From assembly GCF_004362055.1 (NCBI RefSeq), contig NZ_SNXB01000003.1:496001-560000 (forward strand): a DNA stretch of 64,000 nt. The letters are read 5' to 3'. The translations under genes were made by a program, and so were the position numbers. Position 1 is the first letter of the stretch. Every line of letters begins with the position of its first letter. Source of the stretch: Flavobacterium sp. 245. GTDB lineage: Bacteria > Bacteroidota > Bacteroidia > Flavobacteriales > Flavobacteriaceae. Below the pieces are notes generated by a model. It saw nothing but the letters and a program-made list of their open reading frames with translations. It did no database searches and was not told the DNA's origin. This document shows, one piece after another, positions 48,148 through 57,556 of the stretch.

Positions 48148-48786
48148 CTATTTATTTGGCTGAGGAGTCAATCTTAAATAAGGTTTAATTGGCGTATGTC
48201 CTTTTGGAAATTTTGCAGGAATATCACTATCTGGAATCGCTGGCGCAATTACCACATCTTCTCCATCTTTCCAGTTTGCCGGAGTGGCCACACTATAATT
48301 TGCAGTTAATTGCAAACTGTCAATTACACGAAGTAATTCGTCAAAATTTCTTCCTGTCGAAGCTGGATAAGTCAATGTTAATTTGATTTTTTTATCAGGT
48401 CCGATAACAAAAACCGAACGCACTGTAAATTTATCGCTTGCATTTGGGTGAAGCATATCGTATAAATTAGCTACTTTCTTATCTTCATCAGCAATAATTG
48501 GGAAATTAACCTCCGTATTTTGAGTTTCGTTAATGTCTTTAATCCACTCTTTATGTGATTCCAGACCGTCGACACTCAAAGCAATAACTTTCGTGTTTCT
48601 TTTAGAAAATTCCGGAACATAGTTCGCTACAGTTCCCAATTCGGTAGTACAAACGGGAGTAAAATCGGCTGGATGCGAAAATAAAACGCCCCATGAATCT
48701 CCTAAATATTCGTGAAAATTAATTGGTCCTTGCGTGGTTTCTGCATGAAAATCTGGAGCTATATCGCCTAATCTTAATGTTGACAT
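48148..48786 (-). CDS. 1-Cys peroxiredoxin (Prx6 type)
   Basis: 212 residues. The peroxidatic Cys46 lies in HPADFTPVCTTE, with the supporting Thr43 and an Arg in the STGRNFDELLR segment (about 134-144). The long C-terminal part (about 160-212, with NWKDGEDVVIAPAI) is characteristic of the Prx6 group. No resolving cysteine is present, since Cys46 is the only Cys seen. It reduces hydrogen peroxide and organic peroxides in the cytoplasm. Single gene. Confidence 0.95.
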   Translation of the reverse strand: MSTLRLGDIAPDFHAETTQGPINFHEYLGDSWGVLFSHPADFTPVCTTELGTVANYVPEFSKRNTKVIALSVDGLESHKEWIKDINETQNTEVNFPIIADEDKKVANLYDMLHPNASDKFTVRSVFVIGPDKKIKLTLTYPASTGRNFDELLRVIDSLQLTANYSVATPANWKDGEDVVIAPAIPDSDIPAKFPKGHTPIKPYLRLTPQPNK

Positions 48787-48897
48787 AATTTATATTTTTT
48801 AGTTCCTCTAAAATTAACTAAAAAATACACTTAGAAAACACGTAAGAATTAAAAAAAAGTTAAAATTCTACATTCTCTATCTAGTTAGTATTTTATT

Positions 48898-49809
48898 TCA
48901 AATAAAACCAACTATAAAGTACCAAATAGCAAGGGTTATAAAAGAAATTGGTATCCCGAAACCAATCATCATACTGCTTAATTTTGGTTTTAAACCATAA
49001 GTCGAAGCTAGAATCGCACCCGTAATCATAGGAGCCATGGCAATTTCTATAATCGTAATTTTTATCGCCTCAGAATGCTGGTTAAAAATAAAAACGTACA
49101 AAATGAAAATGATAAGCGGCGTTACGATAAGCCGAAATAAAAGTCCGAGCTGCAAGAATTTCCAATGCTTGCTTTTTCGATCAAATGTCAATTGCAATCC
49201 CACTGAAAATAAAGCTAAAGGCGTAACCAAGCTTCCTAACTTCAATAACAAAGATTGAATATTTACATCTAGATCGTAATTCGAAACATTCATTAAGCAC
49301 GAAACAACAAAGGTGATGAAGGGAGGAAAGAAAATTATCTTTTTTGCAATACTTTTAAAATCTGGATTTCCTTTTGAATAAAAAGCGGCAACAAAAACGC
49401 CTAAGGTCGAAACCACAACGAAAGTTCCAGGCTGATCAACCAAAACAGCAGTTTCTAAACCTTTTTTTCCAAATAAAGCTTCTACAATTGGGTAACCTAG
49501 AAATGAAGAATTACTTAAGCCGGCCGTCAAAACCAAACAACCAATCAGCTTATTTGACCAGCCTAATCTTCGCCCTAAAAAATGAAAAAATACAAAAGCA
49601 AGGAAAAAACTAATCCAGCCCGCTCCTATTGGAAACAGCAATTCGTTGCTCCATTTTATCTTCGGAATATGATATAAAGTTATCGCAGGAAGACATATAT
49701 AAATAACAATTTTATTGATTGTTTTATAAATATTAGTCGGAAATCGCTTTACATGCTGCAAAAGCAATCCCAAAAACAAAAAGAAAAATATTATAATAAA
49801 GTTGTTCAT
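48898..49809 (-). CDS. AEC-family transporter (auxin efflux carrier-like)
   Basis: 303 residues, about ten transmembrane helices in two inverted halves. Family marks are LGLLLQHVKRFP at the first helix, KTINKIVIYICLPAITLYHI, SNSSFLGYPIVEALFGKKG and the crossover region PLALFSVGLQLTF, then MAPMITGAILASTYGL. AEC proteins export small organic acids or take them up; the substrate here is unknown. Monocistronic, convergent toward the peroxiredoxin promoter region and divergent from the Rrf2 gene. Confidence 0.88.
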   Translation of the reverse strand: MNNFIIIFFFLFLGLLLQHVKRFPTNIYKTINKIVIYICLPAITLYHIPKIKWSNELLFPIGAGWISFFLAFVFFHFLGRRLGWSNKLIGCLVLTAGLSNSSFLGYPIVEALFGKKGLETAVLVDQPGTFVVVSTLGVFVAAFYSKGNPDFKSIAKKIIFFPPFITFVVSCLMNVSNYDLDVNIQSLLLKLGSLVTPLALFSVGLQLTFDRKSKHWKFLQLGLLFRLIVTPLIIFILYVFIFNQHSEAIKITIIEIAMAPMITGAILASTYGLKPKLSSMMIGFGIPISFITLAIWYFIVGFI

Positions 49810-49811
49810 GT

Positions 49812-49978
49812 TTTTTAGTCCTTATTGATTAGTCCTTAGCTCTTAGTTTTCTAATGGCTAGTATTTAGTGATTTCACGCAAAGATATATTCATTTAGTTC
49901 TGGAAAAAAATCCGTAACAAATTACTTATTCTACAAAAGCTAACTCCAGAAACTAATCACTAAGGACTAATCACTATG
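49812..49978. repeat. Phrase-palindrome TTAGTCCTTAGTGATTAG
   Basis: The left arm TAGTCCTTATTGATTAGTCC and the right arm (GACTAATCACTA and AAACTAATCACTAAGG) are reverse complements of a repeated phrase. It lies in the gap between divergent genes. Confidence 0.55.
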
Positions 49979-50050
49979 TATTAAAAAAAACCTAAAATTG
50001 CTCCATCATATAAAAAAAGTCATTATATTTGTAATATATTTTATTACAGT

Positions 50051-50458
50051 ATGCTTTCAGGTAAATTTGCCATAACGATTCACATTCTTACTTTGCTCAA
50101 TAAATTCCCAAATGATTATTTGTCATCGGAGTATATTGCGGGAAGCATTAATTTAAATCCCGTTTTGGTTCGAAAAGAAATTGCAAACCTAAAAGCGCAT
50201 CATATTGTAGAAAGTAAAGAAGGAAAAAATGGCGGAACAAAACTGGCAGTAGATTCTTCTAAATTGACATTAAAAGAGATTTTTGAAATGACTTTTGAAA
50301 CTATTAATTTGGGTTATGCTAAAAATCAGCCGAATCCAGATTGTCCGGTAGGGAAAAAAATAAATCAAAATCTAGATGCTTTGTATAGCGAAATGAATCA
50401 AAAAGTAAGTGCACAATTGGAAGCAATATCTTTAGAAGATTTTTCGAACAAATTTTAA
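50051..50458 (+). CDS. Rrf2-family transcriptional regulator
   Basis: 135 residues. Winged helix-turn-helix at about 5-60 with the Rrf2 pattern FAITIHILTLLNKFPNDYLSSEYIA and RKEIANLKAHHIVESKEGKNGGTKLA. Only one Cys is present (DCPVGKKINQ), so an Fe-S cluster of the IscR/NsrR kind is not expected. This resembles the YwnA/YwgB subgroup, which pairs with a reductase gene. The next gene is such an NAD(P)-binding protein, 57 bp downstream, so it probably represses that gene and itself. Confidence 0.88.
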   Translation: MLSGKFAITIHILTLLNKFPNDYLSSEYIAGSINLNPVLVRKEIANLKAHHIVESKEGKNGGTKLAVDSSKLTLKEIFEMTFETINLGYAKNQPNPDCPVGKKINQNLDALYSEMNQKVSAQLEAISLEDFSNKF

Positions 50459-50515
50459 AACTATTTTTTTGCACAAAACTGTAACATTTTTTATTACTAA
50501 ATAAATTACTATATT

Positions 50516-51157
50516 ATGAAAATCGCAATTATTGGAGCTACAGGCTTCGTTGGAACAGCAATTTTAAACGAATTAGCAGACAGAAAACATGATATTACGG
50601 CAATTGCCAGAAATCCAAAAGATACTGCTGGCATTAACTGGAAAAGCGCTGATATTTTTAATTTTAACGAATTGGCAGAAATTTTAAAAGGAAATGACAC
50701 TGTTATCAATGCGTATAATTCTGGATGGACAAACCCTAATATTTATGATGATTTTATTGCCGGATCAAAAGCAATTCAAGAAGCCGTAAAAAAATCGGGC
50801 GTAAAACGTTTTATTACAATCGGTGGCGCAGGAAGTTTATTTGTCGCTCCAGGTTTACAGGCAGTTGATACTCCAGATTTTCCAAAAGAATATTACGCCG
50901 GCGCGACTGCAGCAAGAGATTATTTAAATATTTTAAAAGAAGAAAAAGAATTAGACTGGGCATTTTTTAGTCCGGCTTTTGAAATGCATCAGGGAATTAC
51001 AACAGGAAGAACTGGAAAATACCGTTTAGGCTTAGAGAATCCTGTGTTTAACGACGAGCAAAGAAGTATTTTATCTGTAGAAGATCTAGCGGTTGTTATT
51101 GCTGATGAAGTAGGAAATCCAAAACACCATCAAGTTCGATTTACAGCTGCTTACTAA
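50516..51157 (+). CDS. NAD(P)-binding oxidoreductase (NmrA/YwnB-like)
   Basis: 213 residues. Rossmann motif MKIAIIGATGFVGTAILNEL (1-20), then TAIARNPKD and TVINAYNSGW; the middle has FITIGGAGSLFV (about 99-110). It is an atypical SDR without the Tyr-x3-Lys pair, typical of the YwnB/NmrA-like group that senses or reduces small molecules. Transcribed after an Rrf2-family regulator gene; regulation by redox or nitrosative signals is a reasonable expectation, not shown. Confidence 0.87.
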   Translation: MKIAIIGATGFVGTAILNELADRKHDITAIARNPKDTAGINWKSADIFNFNELAEILKGNDTVINAYNSGWTNPNIYDDFIAGSKAIQEAVKKSGVKRFITIGGAGSLFVAPGLQAVDTPDFPKEYYAGATAARDYLNILKEEKELDWAFFSPAFEMHQGITTGRTGKYRLGLENPVFNDEQRSILSVEDLAVVIADEVGNPKHHQVRFTAAY

Positions 51158-51163
51158 TTTTTT

Positions 51164-51363
51164 TTGCCACGAATTACACTAATTTTCGCTAATTATTTTT
51201 TTAATTAGTTCTCGATGTCATCCTGAGCGAAGTCGAAGGACACGCAAGCAGCTCGACAAAGATTGTCAATTTTGATTGCGGAGTTTCTATCGTGCCCTTC
51301 GACTTCGCTCAGGGAGACAAAAATACGGCAGGAAATTCGTGTAATTCGTGTAATTCGTGGCAA
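51164..51363. repeat. Nested phrase-palindromes (CACGAATTACAC and CTTCGACTTCGCTCAG)
   Basis: The outer arms GCCACGAATTACACTAATTT and (GTGTAATTCGTGTAATTCGTGG) enclose an inner pair CCTGAGCGAAGTCGAAGG and CCTTCGACTTCGCTCAGG. Two unrelated phrase repeats are nested, suggesting successive insertion. Confidence 0.65.
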
Positions 51364-51420
51364 ACTAACTTTTTGAAACTGTTTTTGTTTTCAGTACTTT
51401 TACATTACTAAAACAGTATT

Positions 51421-52515
51421 TTGTCAAATTTAAAGAAACAGTCGAGCAGTTTAACTGAAAAAGCTGGAATTTCATCTCCTGAAATCACCAATGTTTCGGC
51501 TATAAATGACATTAAAAACAAACGCAGACAACAGCCTTCTGCCAGCGAATTAATCTCCGGAATTCTTTCGGGGAACAGAACTTCATTAAGCCGTGCCATT
51601 ACGCTTATTGAAAGCACAAATCCTGAGCATACTGCAAAAGCAGACGAAATTATAAAAGGTTGTTTACCTCACGCAAATAAATCTATCCGAATAGGAATTA
51701 CTGGAGTTCCCGGAGTTGGAAAAAGTACTTTTATTGAAGCTTTTGGAACTTATTTAACGCAATTAGGAAAAAAAGTGGCTGTTCTGGCTGTTGATCCCAG
51801 CAGTTCTATTTCGCATGGAAGTATTTTAGGCGATAAAACTCGAATGGAAGAATTAGTAAAAGATGAGAATGCTTTTATTAGGCCAAGTGCTTCTGGAGAA
51901 ACTTTAGGAGGCGTTGCCCGCAAAACCCGTGAATCAATCATTTTGTGCGAAGCTGCAGGTTTTGATACGATAATTATAGAAACTGTTGGTGTTGGCCAAA
52001 GTGAAACTGCAGTTCACAGTATGGTTGACTTTTTTCTTCTATTAAAAATTTCAGGCGCCGGCGACGAACTTCAAGGCATCAAACGCGGTATTATGGAAAT
52101 GGCGGATGCGATTGTAATCAATAAAGCCGACGGAGACAATATTAAAAAAGCGAATCAGGCGAAATTGGAATTCAACAGGGCTTTGCATTTGTTCCCTCAA
52201 AAAAAATCAAACTGGCAACCAAAAGTGACAACTTGCAGTGCCATTACTAAAAATGGAATTTCAGCTATCTGGAACACAATTTCTGAGTATTTTGAAATGA
52301 CTAAAGAAACGGGTTTCTTTCAAGAAAAACGACATGAACAAAATCATTTCTGGATGATGGAAACTATCAATGAACAATTGAAATCAAACTTCTTCAATAA
52401 GCCTGAAATTATTTCGCTTTTAGAACAAAACAAAAAAGCAGTGCAAAATGATGAAATTTCACCTTTTGCAGCTGCTTCTGAGTTATTGAGATTTTATTTT
52501 GATAAAAGTCGCTAA
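51421..52515 (+). CDS. meaB: Methylmalonyl-CoA mutase-associated GTPase MeaB
   Basis: 364 residues from TTG 51,421; no ATG near the N-terminus fits. G3E P-loop GTPase: ITGVPGVGKSTFIEAFG (about 98-114), the following ILGDKTRMEEL and IRPSASGETLGGVARKTRE, then ETVGVGQSE and the base-recognition NKADGDN. It protects and reloads methylmalonyl-CoA mutase with adenosylcobalamin. The mutase genes are not in the window, but the PduO-type adenosyltransferase at 29,942 would supply the cofactor. The final codons and stop fall in a CTAAG phrase repeat. Confidence 0.93.
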   Translation: MSNLKKQSSSLTEKAGISSPEITNVSAINDIKNKRRQQPSASELISGILSGNRTSLSRAITLIESTNPEHTAKADEIIKGCLPHANKSIRIGITGVPGVGKSTFIEAFGTYLTQLGKKVAVLAVDPSSSISHGSILGDKTRMEELVKDENAFIRPSASGETLGGVARKTRESIILCEAAGFDTIIIETVGVGQSETAVHSMVDFFLLLKISGAGDELQGIKRGIMEMADAIVINKADGDNIKKANQAKLEFNRALHLFPQKKSNWQPKVTTCSAITKNGISAIWNTISEYFEMTKETGFFQEKRHEQNHFWMMETINEQLKSNFFNKPEIISLLEQNKKAVQNDEISPFAAASELLRFYFDKSR

Positions 52516-52672
52516 GATACTAAGGTTCTAAGATTTTTCCTCACTATTATCACTTTGAGCGAAGTCGAGAAACCGCAAAGCATTTCGACTTCGCTCAATG
52601 TGACAACGTTGGACAAGTACTTAAATTAAAAACTTAAAACCTTAGCATCTTAGAATCTTAGCGTCTTAGTTT
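52510..52672. repeat. Phrase-palindrome with CTAAGATACTAAGG arms
   Basis: The left arm CGCTAAGATACTAAGGTTCT and the right arm (TTAGAATCTTAGCGTCTTAG) are reverse complements. An inner hairpin (GAGCGAAGTCGAGAAA and TTTCGACTTCGCTC) is at about 52,557-52,600. Both flanking convergent genes end inside the arms. Confidence 0.65.
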
Positions 52673-54589
52673 ATACTTGTTTTCTCTGTATAAATTTCCA
52701 GCTGTAATTACATGTGCCAAAGCATCTTTTGCTAATTCTTCGTTTAATTTTACCGGAATTAAAGTTGTATCGTTTTTGATTTCAAATTGCAAAGGTTTCA
52801 AATTCGGCTGCATAATTACAACTTGGTTTTCAACTCTAAAAGCATTGATATCATTAAACTGCATAATAGATCTTCCTTGCACTTTTGGATCTAATTTGTT
52901 TAGATTTCTGCCGACCATTGGCGTTTCAAACGGAATCCCTAAATAACTTAATAACGTTGGCGGAATATCAATTTGACTTGCTAATCGATCGTAAACGGCT
53001 CCTTTTGAAACTCCTGGCCCCATAATGAATGCCGGAATATGGAATTTATTTATTGGCACTAAATTTTTCCCGTATGTTCTGGTATTGTGATCTGCTATTA
53101 CAATGAAAATGGTATTCTTGAAGTACGCTTCTTTTTTAGCCATTTCAAAGAATTTTCCAATTGAGAAATCGGCATATTTCATAGCGTTGTTTACCGTTGC
53201 CGGCTTTTTATCGTACGGTTTTATTCTTCCTTCCGGATATTCAAATGGTTCGTGGTTTGAAGTTGAGAACATCAAAGAGAAAAAGGGTTTGTTGCCTTTT
53301 GATTTGAAATAATTATTGGCTTTTGTCACCAAATCTTCATCAGAATAACCCCAAGTTCCCTTGAAAGCATATTTGTTTCCGTCTGATTCAAAATCGGTTT
53401 GATCTACAATATCTGTAAAACCATTACCGTTGAAAAATGAAGCCATATTGTCAAAATTGGCCATTCCGCCATAAATGAAACTGGTATCGTAACCTTTATG
53501 TTTTAAAGCATCGGCAAGTGTAAAAAAACCTTGTTGTGAATTTCCTAACTTTACTACACTTTCTGAAGGTGAAGGCAAAAATCCGGTTACAACAGCTTCA
53601 ATTCCGCGAACACTTCTGGTTCCTGTACAATATAAATTGGTAAACAATAAACCTTCTTTTGATAATTTATCAAATTCTGGAGTTAGTGGTTTTCCGCCCA
53701 AAATTCCAACATATTCAGCTCCTAAACTTTCCTGTAAAAAGATAACCAAATTATATGGCTTTTTCAGAACAGAATCAGGTTGCTGCACATGAAGAAACGG
53801 AATTTCAGCATCGGTAAAATCATTTGGGCCAGCGATCATGTATTTTTTTACACGCGCAATAGCTTCAGCTTCCTCCATTTTACCGTACATTTTGGTGTTT
53901 CCTTCGTTCTTAATTGAATAAGCGGCAAAAGCAACAGTGTAAAAAGAATTCAACCCTAAAGTATTGGTTAATTGATCTGTTGAAAAAACAGCATTACTAG
54001 CATTAATAGGGCGCTTAGAAGTAAGACTTGAACGCGCTCCAAAAAACAATAAAAAAGCAACCAATGGAAAAACCATTAATTTAAATTTATATTCGGCACT
54101 TGTCGTATGGAAGTATTTTTTACCTTTTTTAAAGGCAAAATAAATCACAAGACCAAGAATTAAAAAAGTCACAATGATTGAAGTCAAGTAACTTTTTAAA
54201 AGCATTCCAACAACTTCTTTTGGATAAATAAGATAATCTAAGAAAATTTTATTGGGGCGTGTATCATATTGTTTTACAAAATCTGGTGAAGCCAATTCTA
54301 CAAAAAGAATTAGAAACAGAAATAAGAAACTGTAAACAACTAAAAATTTATTAGTGAACTTCAACCATTTATTTGGCAGAAAAGTAATTAAAACAGCCGG
54401 CAGAAATGATAAATAACAAAGTAAAATCAAATCCATTCGCAAACCGATTGGGAAAATATACCAGAAATCTGGGGTTTGCTCTACTCTTTCTTTAAAAAGG
54501 AAAAATAAAAAAATTCGGCTTAAGGTAGTAATCAGTAATCCGATTAATATAAAATTGAAAATAGGTTTTAAAAAACTTAATTTTTTCAT
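52658..54589 (-). CDS. LTA-synthase-type sulfatase-fold membrane enzyme
   Basis: 643 residues. Five transmembrane helices (about 10-200) and a periplasmic alkaline-phosphatase-like domain (about 260-620). Motifs: IFLQESLGAEYVGILGG (metal-binding Glu), TRSVRGIEAVVTGFLP with the nucleophile Thr, SNHEPFEYP and VIADHNTRTYG. In Gram-negatives this family transfers phosphoglycerol or phosphoethanolamine to envelope glycans or lipids; the exact acceptor is not predictable. The last residues (KLRR) come from the phrase repeat at the gene end. Confidence 0.88.
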   Translation of the reverse strand: MKKLSFLKPIFNFILIGLLITTLSRIFLFFLFKERVEQTPDFWYIFPIGLRMDLILLCYLSFLPAVLITFLPNKWLKFTNKFLVVYSFLFLFLILFVELASPDFVKQYDTRPNKIFLDYLIYPKEVVGMLLKSYLTSIIVTFLILGLVIYFAFKKGKKYFHTTSAEYKFKLMVFPLVAFLLFFGARSSLTSKRPINASNAVFSTDQLTNTLGLNSFYTVAFAAYSIKNEGNTKMYGKMEEAEAIARVKKYMIAGPNDFTDAEIPFLHVQQPDSVLKKPYNLVIFLQESLGAEYVGILGGKPLTPEFDKLSKEGLLFTNLYCTGTRSVRGIEAVVTGFLPSPSESVVKLGNSQQGFFTLADALKHKGYDTSFIYGGMANFDNMASFFNGNGFTDIVDQTDFESDGNKYAFKGTWGYSDEDLVTKANNYFKSKGNKPFFSLMFSTSNHEPFEYPEGRIKPYDKKPATVNNAMKYADFSIGKFFEMAKKEAYFKNTIFIVIADHNTRTYGKNLVPINKFHIPAFIMGPGVSKGAVYDRLASQIDIPPTLLSYLGIPFETPMVGRNLNKLDPKVQGRSIMQFNDINAFRVENQVVIMQPNLKPLQFEIKNDTTLIPVKLNEELAKDALAHVITAGNLYRENKYKLRR

Positions 54590-54639
54590 TAGATGATTTG
54601 CATTTTTTTTGGTTGCAACATTGGATACGTAAAATCACA

Positions 54640-54733
54640 AAGTTTATTTAATCTCGTAAAGTCGCGAAATCGCAAAGCTTTTTTGTTCTACGTCTTTGAA
54701 ATAAAATTTTGCGACTCTGCGACTTTACGATCA
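54640..54733. repeat. Phrase-palindrome GTAAAGTCGCGAAATCGC
   Basis: CGTAAAGTCGCGAAATCGCA and (TGCGACTCTGCGACTTTACG) are reverse complements about 50 bp apart. Confidence 0.6.
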
Positions 54734-54813
54734 ATTTTCGGTGTCAAATAAAAAGACTTTAAAATCTTATGCACATAATAGACACACTGTTATGCGCCAT
54801 TACACGTGTGTCC

Positions 54814-55041
54814 TTATTCTTCGTAACGGTTTATCTCTCTGTCGTAAAACTCATTTGCTTTCTCGATCAAGCCTTCCATTTCGGCATTTAATTCGGCCTC
54901 ATCAAGATCTTCGGCTTCTTCTAAAAATTCAACCTCATCATCTTTTAAATTGATAATAAATCGCGGATAATCAAGGTGAACGATGAAAATATCATCTGGA
55001 AAATCAGTATTGTCTCCAAGTAAAAATTTAGGTAATTCCAT
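54814..55041 (-). CDS. Small acidic conserved hypothetical protein
   Basis: 75 residues. N-terminal beta part (LPKFLLGDNTDFPDDIFIVHLDYPRFIINL) and a strongly acidic helix (about 33-70, EVEFLEEAEDLDEAELNAEM). No signal or membrane segment. The coding composition is regular and the start is well placed. I recall similar short proteins in flavobacterial genomes but no function. Single gene between two phrase repeats. Confidence 0.7.
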   Translation of the reverse strand: MELPKFLLGDNTDFPDDIFIVHLDYPRFIINLKDDEVEFLEEAEDLDEAELNAEMEGLIEKANEFYDREINRYEE

Positions 55042-55097
55042 TTTATATAAGTTTATTTTAGATTTTACAATTGCCTGCTGCGCAGACTAGTTTTTTT

Positions 55098-55187
55098 GAC
55101 ACAAGTTCCACAGATTAAATGGATTTTATTTAAAAAGTTCAACACTTAATCAGTATTAATCTATGGAATCTGTGGAAAATATAATTT
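55098..55187. repeat. Phrase-palindrome TTCCACAGATTAAATGG
   Basis: ACACAAGTTCCACAGATTAA and (TTAATCTATGGAATCTGTGG) are imperfect reverse complements. Confidence 0.5.
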
Positions 55188-55199
55188 TACGTTTCAAAT

Positions 55200-56585
55200 T
55201 TAGTTATTTGAATCTGAATTAGTGATTAATCTCTTTGTTAAGTAATGAAAACGAATGTACAGAAAAATAGCTGCAGCTGTTAAACCGGCTAAAAGTCCGA
55301 TCCAAACTCCTTGCGCTTTCAATTCTGTATGTTCTCCCAGATAATACGAAATTGGAAAACCAATAACCCAATAAGCTACAAAAGTGATATACATAGGGAT
55401 TTTTACATCCTGTAAACCGCGCAATGCACCTAAAACCACAACCTGAATTCCGTCAGAAATTTGAAAAACCGCAGCAATTAAAAGTAATTTTGATGCAATA
55501 CTGATTACTTCGTTATTATCCAGAACCTGTCCTGTATTTTCCATATTTAAAAAGATGAAAGGCAAATATTGATGGAAAGTGATAAACAAAATTGCAAAAA
55601 CAGTTTCGAGTATCACCGCAAGCAAGAAAATAGATCTTGCCACAACTACGAGTTTTTTATAATCCATTAAACCCCTTTGGTTACTAACTCTGATCATCGA
55701 AGTTACGCTTAATCCCATTGCAAACATAAAAGTCATCGATGCCAGACTCAGCGCGATTTGATTTGCTGCCTGGCTAGTTTTTCCAATATTGCCACAAAGC
55801 CAGATTGACGCCGTAAACAATACCACTTCAAAAAGCATTTGCATAGCAGATGGAAACCCAATACTTATTATTTTTTTTATGGTTGTTTTTTTTATTTCGC
55901 TAAAGCTGAAATCTTTGAAAAATCGTTTCAAATCATTTCGTCTTGAAAGCATAATATGCATAAACATTACGAGAAATATTCTTGAAATTACAGTTCCAAG
56001 TGCCGCACCGATAATTCCCATTTTAGGAAAAATCCAAATTCCGTAAATCAACATATAATTTATTCCAACGTGCAGCACATTTGCCATAATCATGGCGTAC
56101 ATCGAATATTTGGTAAGCGATAATCCATCGGCAAATTGTTTATAGCCTTGGTAAACAATCAATGGAATCAATGAAAAAGCAACCCAGTCTAAATAGGGTT
56201 TTGCCAATGTAATTACATCCGCAGGCTGATCCAGCATTTCCATTATTGGCTTTGCCAAAACAATTATACCAAAAAGAAACAATCCTAAAATCGTACATAA
56301 AAATAATCCGTGATGAAATGCAGAACGAATTTTGACATCATTTTTCTCAGCATCTCCTTCGGCAACAATTGGCGTGATGGCAGTTGAGAAGCCAATTCCT
56401 AAAGACATCGCAATAAAAATCATGCTGTTTCCCAATGAAACTGCAGCCAATTCGGTACTTCCTAATTTTCCAACCATAATATTGTCGACAATACCAATTA
56501 AAGTATGCCCAACCATTCCTAAAATTACAGGATATGCCAGTTTTAAATTATACGAAAACTCCTTGGTGTACTGCTTTAAATTCAC
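55200..56585 (-). CDS. MATE-family multidrug/Na+ antiporter (NorM-like)
   Basis: 461 residues, twelve transmembrane helices in two halves. Family segments: LAYPVILGMVGHTLIGIVDNIMVGKLGSTELAAVSLGNS, YLDWVAFSLIPLIVYQGYKQFADGL and SIGFPSAMQMLFEVVLFTASIW. The length is standard. It exports cationic drugs or metabolites using sodium or proton gradients. Single gene with its promoter in the 190-bp gap shared with the divergent outer-membrane protein gene. Confidence 0.93.
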   Translation of the reverse strand: MNLKQYTKEFSYNLKLAYPVILGMVGHTLIGIVDNIMVGKLGSTELAAVSLGNSMIFIAMSLGIGFSTAITPIVAEGDAEKNDVKIRSAFHHGLFLCTILGLFLFGIIVLAKPIMEMLDQPADVITLAKPYLDWVAFSLIPLIVYQGYKQFADGLSLTKYSMYAMIMANVLHVGINYMLIYGIWIFPKMGIIGAALGTVISRIFLVMFMHIMLSRRNDLKRFFKDFSFSEIKKTTIKKIISIGFPSAMQMLFEVVLFTASIWLCGNIGKTSQAANQIALSLASMTFMFAMGLSVTSMIRVSNQRGLMDYKKLVVVARSIFLLAVILETVFAILFITFHQYLPFIFLNMENTGQVLDNNEVISIASKLLLIAAVFQISDGIQVVVLGALRGLQDVKIPMYITFVAYWVIGFPISYYLGEHTELKAQGVWIGLLAGLTAAAIFLYIRFHYLTKRLITNSDSNN

Positions 56586-56775
56586 TTCTATTTTTATTTA
56601 GTCGGCAAAGATAATCAGAAGGGATGAATTCTGTCCTATCAATAAAAATATATCCCCTTTTTAAGGCAAAATTAAGTGTACCCTAATATTATGTAACGAT
56701 TTTTAAAAATTATATAACAAGCCCAAAAGTCCTTCATTATACTTTTACATTATTAATAATTCAAATATATAAGCC

Positions 56776-57294
56776 ATGAAAAAATTAAAGTTTATATGCC
56801 TAGCTGCATTCGCTTTTTTATACGCTAACACAACTTTTGCACAAGACAACGCAGCAACAAATTACGATCAAGGTTTTAGATTAGGTTTTGGTTTAAACGG
56901 AGGAATCCCGACCGATAATGACTATGACTGGTCACTTGGAGGCGATGTTCGCTTACAGTACGATTTGTCAAAAAGAACTTCAATAACCTTAACAACGGGT
57001 TTCACCAACTTGTTTATGGGCAAAGATGATCTTGGAAATGACATCAAAGATCTTGGATTTATTCCGGCTAAAGCTGGTTTTAAAGCCTTCGTTTGGGAAG
57101 ACCAATTTTATGTTTTAGGTGAAGTAGGTGCGGGTTTTGCAGTAACAAATGGTTATGACAAAACTACTTTTTTGTGGGCACCAGGAATTGGATACGCTAA
57201 TAAATATATCGATTTGAGCGTACGTTACGAAGATTATCACGATTTCAAAACCAATCAGGTAGCATTACGTGTTGCGTATGGTTTTGACTTATAA
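56776..57294 (+). CDS. Small outer-membrane beta-barrel protein
   Basis: 172 residues. Signal peptide to about residue 22 (TTFAQ). The mature protein begins with a QGFRLGFGLNGGIPTD strand and has eight or so amphipathic strands ending VALRVAYGFDL, where the final aromatic-x-Leu fits barrel assembly. This corresponds to the outer_membrane_beta-barrel (OmpW/OmpX-like) group of Bacteroidota. A short, abundant porin-like or structural barrel is likely. Ends at a strong hairpin. Confidence 0.82.
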   Translation: MKKLKFICLAAFAFLYANTTFAQDNAATNYDQGFRLGFGLNGGIPTDNDYDWSLGGDVRLQYDLSKRTSITLTTGFTNLFMGKDDLGNDIKDLGFIPAKAGFKAFVWEDQFYVLGEVGAGFAVTNGYDKTTFLWAPGIGYANKYIDLSVRYEDYHDFKTNQVALRVAYGFDL

Positions 57295-57330
57295 AAATTA
57301 AGGTTTAATTTATTTTTTGTTTTTGGTATG

Positions 57331-57361
57331 AACCCGGCAGATTGCACAGTCTGCCGGGTTT
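57331..57361 (+). terminator. Terminator after the small barrel gene
   Basis: AACCCGGCAGA and TCTGCCGGGTT around an 8-nt loop; same module as 34,444-34,476. Confidence 0.65.
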
Positions 57362-57465
57362 GGTGTTTTATATCATCAGCTTTGGGCAAAAATTAACCGC
57401 AAAGAACGCAAGTCATAAAATTTAGAAAGTCAAAAAGTTCGCAAAGCGATATATGAAAACAAAAC

Positions 57466-57538
<73 letters not shown>

Positions 57539-57556
<18 letters not shown>

